This document shows positions 6,149 to 11,699 of a stretch of 11,699 bases of DNA, in pieces. The translations under genes and the position numbers were made by a program. Origin of the DNA: Candidatus Methanoperedentaceae archaeon (lineage in GTDB: Archaea > Halobacteriota > Methanosarcinia > Methanosarcinales > Methanoperedenaceae); NCBI GenBank assembly GCA_027371625.1, contig DAHXMQ010000309.1:1-11699 (forward strand), written 5' to 3'. Each line of letters begins with the position of its first letter. Positions within the stretch are counted from its first letter, which is position 1. The notes beneath the pieces are model-generated. The model did no database searches. It was not told the DNA's origin and saw only the letters and a list, made by a program, of their open reading frames with translations.

Positions 6149-7291
6149 TCACCTGCTTATCGTCTTATGAAAATGCTTGGCGCTCTTATTAATCTTAATC
6201 CCGTGTGCCCTGCAGAAATTATCAAGCATACCGTAAAAAAGGTCGTGTTCGCTCATCCGTATCACTGAGGCATCATGTGCCCGCATCAGGATATCCGGGT
6301 AATTGCCCCGGATTATACTCTCGGCGCGGATGATATTCGCAAGCTTATCAACATCTTTTAATGCCCACGCCGGGAACTCAATACGCGCCGGAAGACCGCT
6401 GCTCAATCTCATATAAAAAAAAGCTATGTCATTCCTGAACGAGCCATAGTTATCCAGCACGGATCCCGATTCTCCTCCTCTTCTGTCATCCCTGTCGCAA
6501 ACGAATGCCGCAGTACGCTCTCCCCACTGAAGGCTTGAAAAAAAATGTGTATCTTGCAGTTTGCTTTTTTTTAGCTTGAAAAGGAAATGCATCATAAGGG
6601 TAACATCACGGGGCATTGTGGTGTCAATGAAACCGATGACTGGGTTCCCTGTTTTTTTAGAGTCATCGAGAAGTTTCAGTATCGCATTTATATAAATCTG
6701 CCTGATATTCCTGTTCAGCACGTTTATATGAGATAGGATGAGCGCCCCGTCCAGCAGGATGCAGAGCTTTTCATGTTCCTTGATGAGCGCTGTGATGGCA
6801 TCGTATTCCATCGAAAAACGGCGTGCATCAACATATTCGCTGCCGAAGGAATATACGCTTGCCTTCTCGAACTCGTCGGGTGTTATTATCGAAGCCTCTA
6901 TTTCCTGTTCATATTCTTTCTTTTCAGTATGCCTGTTGAATATGCGCGATGCCTGAAGGACTGCAATCGGCATATCGTAGTTCTTATCCGAGTATATCTG
7001 GCTCCCGTCAACAGCACCAAGCGCGACACCGCACAGCACAGAGTCCACCCATTCCATTGCTTCATGTCTGTTTTTCCAGTTATAATGGAAAGGATGTATG
7101 AGTTTTCCCTCTTCAAGGAGCTTCGCCCCGCTGTAAAGTGGAAGGCGCTCGTTCATTGAACTATCGATACTTTCCCATTTTGCAAGCTCTTTCCTGTACT
7201 CTTCTGCAAGTTCCGAGCGTTCGACATCGTATGATTTTATTGCGGAAAGCTTTTCATCAAACTGCAACGAGATGTTTTTCAGGTCAATCAT
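6149..7291 (-). CDS. nurA: NurA 5'-3' nuclease
   Basis: NurA is the dimeric RNase H-like nuclease that degrades strands fed through the HerA ring. The product is 380 residues from the ATG at 7291; a TTG at 7297 in frame is less likely. The N-terminus is a helical/coiled region. In a 382-residue numbering from that TTG, the metal-binding AVDGSQIY motif carries the first catalytic Asp (about 97), LCILLDGALI carries the second (about 183), RIEFP is at 305-309, and the C-terminal HDASVIR (341-347) matches the last acidic metal-ligand position. An extended middle section (roughly 245-290, basic and glycine-rich) is present. The ATG overlaps the rad50 3' end by 8 bases. Placed between rad50 and herA, it fits the archaeal resection operon. 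Confidence 0.9.
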   Translation of the reverse strand: MIDLKNISLQFDEKLSAIKSYDVERSELAEEYRKELAKWESIDSSMNERLPLYSGAKLLEEGKLIHPFHYNWKNRHEAMEWVDSVLCGVALGAVDGSQIYSDKNYDMPIAVLQASRIFNRHTEKKEYEQEIEASIITPDEFEKASVYSFGSEYVDARRFSMEYDAITALIKEHEKLCILLDGALILSHINVLNRNIRQIYINAILKLLDDSKKTGNPVIGFIDTTMPRDVTLMMHFLFKLKKSKLQDTHFFSSLQWGERTAAFVCDRDDRRGGESGSVLDNYGSFRNDIAFFYMRLSSGLPARIEFPAWALKDVDKLANIIRAESIIRGNYPDILMRAHDASVIRMSEHDLFYGMLDNFCRAHGIKINKSAKHFHKTISR

Positions 7292-9596
7292 GAACAACCC
7301 TGCTCTCGCCGTTAATCTTCTCGATTTTTACCACATGCCCGTATTTTTCATTGAAGGTGTCGTCATGGGATATAACAAAAATCTGTTTGAAACCCTTGAT
7401 ATTCATTATCTGCTCCGAGAGGTTCTCTCTTCGTATTTCATCCATGTTCTGCGTGGGTTCGTCAAGAAATACAAAGTCGGAATTGGAAAGCATCTTGAGT
7501 AGCGAAAGCCGGAGAGCCAGGGCTGCCCCCATTTTCTCACCGCCGCTTAACTGCTGGAAATTTTTTTCCTCACCGCTCTCGGCTATTATTATCCCGTAAT
7601 CCTCACTCCAGCGCAGTTCCTGCGAGAAGTCATCCATGATGGCGCAGTAAAGGGCGTTCGCCTCCTCGCTTATCTCACTAATCAGCTCAAGAACGATATG
7701 CTGCGCCGAATCCCGGAGGGTTTCGCGGATGAATTTTGCGTATTCCCCAAACCGCTTTTCGTTTTCAAGCTTTGCCTCAAATTCGCTTATCCTTGCAAGG
7801 TAGCTCTTCATTTCAGAAATCTCTTTATCAAGTTTCAGGAACTGGCGGTCTTTTTCTTTTATTTCCACCTCAAACCCCCGGACTTTTGCCCCAAGCTCCA
7901 CGCACTCATGTTCGAGGCCCTCAAGCGCCTTTTCGCTAAAACCGGAACTAACTCCTTCATATTGCTTACGGGCTTCTTCAAGCCTGTTCTCTTCCCCGGA
8001 GATTGTTTTTCCAATCTTTTCGCATTCGTTCTTATATTCCGAAGCTTTTTCTGCCAGAGCCTGGTTCTGGACGAATCTCTTGTAAAGAGGTTCAAGTTCT
8101 GCGAGCTTTTTCTTCACCTCGCTGATATTCGCATCAAGAGAATCGTATTTTTCAAGAGCAGTTTGAAGTAGAGATGCCTCATTTTCTTTTTCAGGGATTT
8201 TTTCTATTTCCCCGGATATTTTTTCAACATCCACCGCACCTTTTTTGGTAAGAAGTTCCAGTGCCTTCATTTTACTTCGCGGGTCGCCCAGAGCTTTTAA
8301 TTCTGAATTCATGGTATTCAGTGTCTCTTGAGCAGCCCCAAGTCTTTTCTGCGCGCCCGCAAGCTGCTCCCTGAAATACGAAGAAAAATCCGCTACTGTG
8401 CTGCATTTTATCCCTTTAATCACAGGACAAAGGTTCACACTGCTCGCAACGCTCATCCTGCCTTTTATATCCTTAATCTCATTGAGCGCGACGGCATGTT
8501 CGCCTTTTACTGTTTCAAGCTTTTGTTCAAGCTCATCCTGCTTTTCTGCCAGAGATCTGAGAGCCGTCTTTTCGCGGGCGTACTTTTCTATCTCGGCTTT
8601 TAACGCCTCAAGACGCATGCGTTTTTCATTCAACCCGGCAAGCTCATTTCCAAGCCTGTTTAACTTTTCCTTCAGCGCATCTAGCTCTTTTCGCATGCCA
8701 TCGAGCTTGTCCAGCTTTATTCTCTCTTCTTCGTATCTCTCTTTATCAGCCAGAAGGCCGGATACGATATTCTGTGCATCTTCGGATTTCATAAGTTCGT
8801 TTTTTGACTTTTCAAGAAGCAGTTTCAATCCCTCTATTTTTATCCGCCCCTGTTTTATCTCATTTTCAAGTTTGTCTATCGCTTCTTTCTGTTTTTTAAG
8901 TTCATCCCACCGGCTTTTTGTTGTTTTCAGGCTCTCGCTGCGCTCTTTCAGGACTTTCTTAATATTCTCAATTGTCCTTCCAAGTTCATTCATCTCAGTC
9001 TTTTTTTGTTCATAGCTCTCTGTCCTGATGCGCAGTTTCTCGATGTCATTCTCTATGCTCCGTACGCTTTCATCTATCAGGCTCATCGCGTTCCTGAGAT
9101 TCTCGTAGGCATTCCTGTACTCGTCAACTTTGAGTATTTCATCGAATGTCTTTCTTCTCTTTGTTGGGGTTTCCATGAATGCTGCCGTCAGCATGCCCTG
9201 CGGCACCCCGATAGTGTTTTCAAAAATATGCGGCAATTCATCTTCTGCGGATACAGGGAATATGTTGCTTATGAGCCAGGAGAGAACGTCTTTTTTACCT
9301 GTGAGGTGGAGATTCTCTCCCCTGATACTGTATTCGCCGCCGAGTTTTCTTGTAAGTGTGTAAGTTAAATTATTTGCGAGAATTTCAACAGAAACCATAC
9401 CTGATTTTTCCCCGCGGCGCAGGAAGTCTGCATCCTTGTAGGGAAGGAAGTCGAACAGGACATATCCGATTGCTTCAAGGATGGTCGTTTTCCCGTGTCC
9501 ATTCTGGCCGCAGATGCCGTTTATGCCTTCCCTGAACTCGATTGTCTCGTGGCGGTAGGATTTGATGTTCTTTAATTCCACGGATTTGATAAGCAT
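7284..9596 (-). CDS. rad50: Rad50 ATPase with atypical zinc hook
   Basis: Rad50 is the SMC-like ATPase partner of Mre11, which senses and tethers broken DNA ends. This 770-residue version has Walker A GQNGHGKT (30-37), the Q-loop region near 133, two long charged coiled-coil arms (about 170-385 and 405-625), signature LSGGE (683-687), Walker B VFLDEPT (709-715), the D-loop NMDE and the H-loop SHD (743-745). It is somewhat shorter than the well-studied archaeal Rad50 proteins. At the apex of the coiled coil, the usual CxxC zinc hook is replaced by CPVIKGIKC (390-398), with the cysteines six residues apart. The frame is open throughout, so this is not a frameshift. The ATG follows the mre11 TAA directly (TAAATG), with a GGGTGAA ribosome site inside the mre11 end. 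Confidence 0.95.
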   Translation of the reverse strand: MLIKSVELKNIKSYRHETIEFREGINGICGQNGHGKTTILEAIGYVLFDFLPYKDADFLRRGEKSGMVSVEILANNLTYTLTRKLGGEYSIRGENLHLTGKKDVLSWLISNIFPVSAEDELPHIFENTIGVPQGMLTAAFMETPTKRRKTFDEILKVDEYRNAYENLRNAMSLIDESVRSIENDIEKLRIRTESYEQKKTEMNELGRTIENIKKVLKERSESLKTTKSRWDELKKQKEAIDKLENEIKQGRIKIEGLKLLLEKSKNELMKSEDAQNIVSGLLADKERYEEERIKLDKLDGMRKELDALKEKLNRLGNELAGLNEKRMRLEALKAEIEKYAREKTALRSLAEKQDELEQKLETVKGEHAVALNEIKDIKGRMSVASSVNLCPVIKGIKCSTVADFSSYFREQLAGAQKRLGAAQETLNTMNSELKALGDPRSKMKALELLTKKGAVDVEKISGEIEKIPEKENEASLLQTALEKYDSLDANISEVKKKLAELEPLYKRFVQNQALAEKASEYKNECEKIGKTISGEENRLEEARKQYEGVSSGFSEKALEGLEHECVELGAKVRGFEVEIKEKDRQFLKLDKEISEMKSYLARISEFEAKLENEKRFGEYAKFIRETLRDSAQHIVLELISEISEEANALYCAIMDDFSQELRWSEDYGIIIAESGEEKNFQQLSGGEKMGAALALRLSLLKMLSNSDFVFLDEPTQNMDEIRRENLSEQIMNIKGFKQIFVISHDDTFNEKYGHVVKIEKINGESRVVHD

Positions 9597-10880
9597 TTAT
9601 TCACCCACGCGTGAAAGCAAGGTCTGTCGGGGCATTGTGCCGGCGCTTTTTACTGATGCCCCGCTTTTTATTTTTTCAAAACCCCACCTTAATTCTTTAA
9701 GGACGGAGTTGGCTTCGATATTCGCAGCAGCCAGCTTTTTTACTTCAATCATCGTTTTTACAACATCATCCGCACATTCCCTGTATCTTCCGTCAAGCTT
9801 TATCCTGTCCGAGAAGACACGAAGCTCTATCTGCTCGCGCGTGAGCCCCCGCACGTCTCCCTCTTTGATGGCGTATGGCGAATTTGTTCGCTGGGGCCTG
9901 ACCTCGGACCATAGGGGTTTAAACTGTTCGGTGAGCATGTCCCTGATGCGCTCAAGGTTCACATCGGATTTCGGGAAGTTAATCTCGCCATAGAGCATAA
10001 GTTCGACAAGCGGCGCCTTATCTGACTGGATATTGGGTTCTCTTTCGATTTTTGCGCGAACTTTTGAATAAAGGTCGTCGGGTGCAAGAATATCGCTCAT
10101 GTCAAGCCTGATGCGCCTGACCGGGCGGGTAATTGGCGATATGAGCTTTGCGCCATTATCCCTGACATGATAGAACCCTTTTGGCAGGTCATACTCGTTC
10201 ATGGACATCATTTCAACGCTTCCAGGATTGAATACCCACCCATCCAGTTCGTAATGCGTATGGTAATGCCCGAGGGCAAGGTAGTTAACGGCATCTTTCA
10301 GCGGGAGGAGAGAATTGTATGGTATTTCCCCGCCCGCCTCCTGCTTTACCTGTCCTTCTATGCCAAAGTGCATCATCAGGATGGTATATTTTTTCCCATT
10401 TGCGGTATTTATTTTCTTTATTTCGTCGGCGATTTGCGGAATTACGGAAGCTGTGCCTGCCCCAAGGTATTTCATCCCGAAAATACGGAAGTTGTCAAGC
10501 TCGACGAAATCCCCCATGAGCTTCACGCCGCTGGCTTCCTTCAGCCTGATGAGCCGCAGCAGCCCCTGCGAGTTGAGTATCTCAAGCCAGCTCTTGCCGT
10601 CCTGGTGGAAGGCGAGGTCGTGGTTCCCCTCGATGGCATAGACTTTGGTTTCGGGGCTTTTTTCCCGCAGTTCCGAGAGCACCCTGTACGCCTGCTCATA
10701 TGTAGGCGCGTTTATGTTGCGCTTGTGGAAGAGGTCGCCGGAGATGAGGATGAACTCGACCTTGTGGTCGATGGCGTATTTTATGACCGATTGGAAGGCG
10801 CGGGCGTAGTCTCGGAAGCGCTCGATGAGACCGTATTGCGCATAGCCGAGGTGGAAATCGCTGGCGTGCAGGAAGTTCAT
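9597..10880 (-). CDS. mre11: Mre11 double-strand break repair nuclease
   Basis: This 427-residue protein is the Mn-dependent calcineurin-like phosphodiesterase of the Mre11-Rad50 complex. All metal-binding motifs are present: I is DFHLG (Asp8, His10), II is ISGDLFH (Asp49), III is EGNHD (Asn86, His87 as acid), IV is MMHFG (His171), V is LGHYHTHY (His205, His207). The C-terminal region after ~300 contains the capping domain and the Rad50-binding helices, ending in a basic tail. It is the first gene of the operon. The start at 10880 is supported by the family-typical N-terminus; no clear Shine-Dalgarno sequence precedes it, and the TATA-like element lies 25-31 bases upstream, which points to a leaderless message. 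A decayed copy of its 5' end lies at 1225-1350. Confidence 0.96.
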   Translation of the reverse strand: MNFLHASDFHLGYAQYGLIERFRDYARAFQSVIKYAIDHKVEFILISGDLFHKRNINAPTYEQAYRVLSELREKSPETKVYAIEGNHDLAFHQDGKSWLEILNSQGLLRLIRLKEASGVKLMGDFVELDNFRIFGMKYLGAGTASVIPQIADEIKKINTANGKKYTILMMHFGIEGQVKQEAGGEIPYNSLLPLKDAVNYLALGHYHTHYELDGWVFNPGSVEMMSMNEYDLPKGFYHVRDNGAKLISPITRPVRRIRLDMSDILAPDDLYSKVRAKIEREPNIQSDKAPLVELMLYGEINFPKSDVNLERIRDMLTEQFKPLWSEVRPQRTNSPYAIKEGDVRGLTREQIELRVFSDRIKLDGRYRECADDVVKTMIEVKKLAAANIEANSVLKELRWGFEKIKSGASVKSAGTMPRQTLLSRVGE

Positions 10881-10939
10881 GGGGTGTTTATAGGTTGTCG
10901 GGGGTTAAAAAGGGTTGGGAGAGCGGGGCGAAAGTGAAC
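10881..10939 (-). promoter_or_regulatory. mre11 operon promoter (likely leaderless)
   Basis: On the minus strand a TATA-like CTTTTTAAC is centred near 10908, about 28 bases before the mre11 ATG at 10880, so transcription should start at or very near the start codon. Upstream lies CACTTTCGCCCCGCTCTCCC (10918-10937) and downstream CGACAACCTATAAACA. The first block recurs in front of the Bro-N gene and the second in front of the decayed mre11 fragment, so these are recognisable pieces of one repeated sequence. The promoter assignment is inferred from spacing and base composition. Confidence 0.6.
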
Positions 10940-11029
10940 CGATTTAGAAACAATCAAAACGAAAAGTTATTATCAGATAATTTGAATAGTGATGAATTGC
11001 ACTTTATCTTTGAATAGATGGTGGTTTAT

Positions 11030-11511
11030 ATGAAATATTCAACGGTACAAGGATACAGGCATGGACAAGAGGATTCGGGAGACGACGTAACGACTTACTT
11101 TTTCATTTTTATTTCCCCGAAAATATGGATTATTTCAAGGAAAATATCAGAACAAATAAAAATACCGATGAGATTGTTTGGCAATTTAAGGGGACAACTG
11201 GACATTGTATAAGCTTAGGTGAAGCAGTATCGAAAATCCCATGCATTAATTTTTTTGCTTGTGACCATAATTTTAACCGCGTCCTTGGAAAATCACTCCG
11301 AGGAGAACGTTTTGAAAGTTATCAAAACTTCGTTGTGCTGGATAGAAAAAGATTAGAAAAATCGGATATCGATAACCTGAAGGAAATTGTTGATGTCGAA
11401 ACAAAGATTCCATACCAAACTATTTCAAGAGAGGATTTCCACAAATACGACCATTGGAAAGGAAGGGGTGCGGGTTTTTCATCCCATGGCGATTCCGAAA
11501 TAAAATTTTGA
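11030..11511 (+). pseudogene. Hypothetical protein gene, apparently frameshifted and 3'-truncated
   Basis: The ATG at 11030 has a fitting ribosome site (GATGGTGG, 5 bases upstream) and opens MKYSTVQGYRHGQEDSGDDV. That frame loses its protein-like character after a run of five T residues at 11099-11103. The next frame then stays open from there to 11511 (HFYFPENMDYFKENIR and onward, then HNFNRVLGKSLRGERFESYQ). Adding one T to the run would join the two into a continuous ~160-residue protein. The last ~13 codons lie antisense to transposase sequence, so the true C-terminus was probably lost at a junction near 11470. I recognise no family. If the second half is expressed alone, its start would be the ATG at 11125, without a good ribosome site. 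The intergenic stretch 10940-11029 holds a 13-base palindrome ATTATCAGATAAT (10969-10981). Confidence 0.5.
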
Positions 11512-11699
11512 AGTTTCTGGCTGTTTGTTTCCGGAACAAATTCAGCATAACTTGTCATATTTCCCCTTCCTTTTTCAAGAAGTTTGCCTTTCACATATTG
11601 GAATGCCTGCTCTTTTAAGTTTCGTGTTTTTGTTCGGAATTTTTCAGCGTAATTCTTTTGAAATTTATTTAACTCATACGTTATATTTCTTACATCCTT
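11475..11699 (-). mobile_element. Transposase remnant, IS701-like N-terminal region
   Basis: The minus strand is open from the window edge and reads a transposase N-terminal region: YAEKFRTKTRNLKEQAFQYV, then EKGRGNM, then YAEFVPETNSQKLQNFIS and SPWDEK. This order (FRTKTRN, a K-G-L-like helix, a Y-A-x-x-V-P-x-x-x-x-Q-x-L-Q-x-F-x-S block and SPWDE) is that of IS701-type DDE transposases. After SPWDEK the family pattern stops, and the frame continues only through antisense of the neighbouring hypothetical gene to a stop at 11322, so the catalytic DDE domain is absent here. The start codon lies outside the window. I see no terminal inverted repeat at the break. The family name is from memory of the motif and not from a search. 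Confidence 0.7.

Noticed and set aside
8328..9015. Serine/phenylalanine-rich plus-strand frames opposite the Rad50 coiled coil
   Set aside because: Antisense of Glu/Lys/Leu-rich coiled-coil codons naturally gives Ser/Phe-rich peptides; the real gene is rad50.
10167..10937. 256-codon plus-strand frame opposite mre11
   Set aside because: It is antisense to the part of mre11 carrying the metal-binding motifs, shows no domain, and runs into the mre11 promoter.
10969..10981. 13-base palindrome ATTATCAGATAAT as a confirmed operator
   Set aside because: It is AT-rich and a single occurrence; palindromes of this kind are frequent in intergenic DNA, so I only mention it with the neighbouring gene.

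Overview
The window looks like a piece of a methanogen-related euryarchaeal chromosome. Methanosarcinales or an ANME-2d/Methanoperedens-type lineage is my best guess, inferred from protein style and not from any database search. The evidence is an archaeal end-resection set (Mre11, Rad50, NurA, HerA), the archaeal alternative start of the shikimate pathway (ADH synthase plus dehydroquinate synthase II), TATA-box promoters without -10/-35 elements, several GTG/TTG starts, and a tRNA-Lys without an encoded CCA end.

Left part (1-1355) is accessory DNA. A small unassigned reading frame runs off the left edge and carries a perfect-looking 17-bp hairpin. Next come a promoter segment almost identical to the mre11 leader, a Bro-N domain gene that stops at less than half the usual family length, a compact hicB-hicA toxin-antitoxin pair, and a decayed fragment of the mre11 leader plus its first ~28 codons, which ends a few bases from the aroB' stop codon.

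Middle-left (1356-3948): on the minus strand, aroA' and aroB' overlap by 4 bases and make dehydroquinate without DAHP. A divergent gene for a small three-helix membrane protein shares their AT-rich promoter region. A tRNA-Lys(CTT) gene follows on the minus strand.

Main body (4064-10880): one tightly packed minus-strand operon in the order mre11, rad50, nurA, a 171-residue protein whose N-terminus looks like a HAS barrel, and herA. Junctions abut, overlap by 4-8 bases, or are separated by only 4 bases, so the five products are probably made together and act together on DNA ends: Mre11-Rad50 opens the break, and the HerA translocase with NurA nuclease resects it. The Rad50 has an unusual apex: the normal CxxC zinc hook is replaced by CPV-x5-C.

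Right part (10881-11699): the mre11 promoter, then a plus-strand hypothetical gene that appears broken by a single-base frameshift in a T run, butted against a minus-strand transposase remnant (IS701-like N-terminal region) that continues beyond the window.

The most striking pattern is the repeated use of mre11 5' DNA: one authentic copy (minus strand, about 10880-10939) and two extra copies on the plus strand (219-283 and 1225-1350). The extra copies flank the Bro-N/HicBA cassette, and copies 1225-1350 and 10797-10920 form an inverted pair around a ~9.5-kb block. This suggests past duplication or rearrangement, and it places a Bro-N gene behind what looks like the mre11 promoter.
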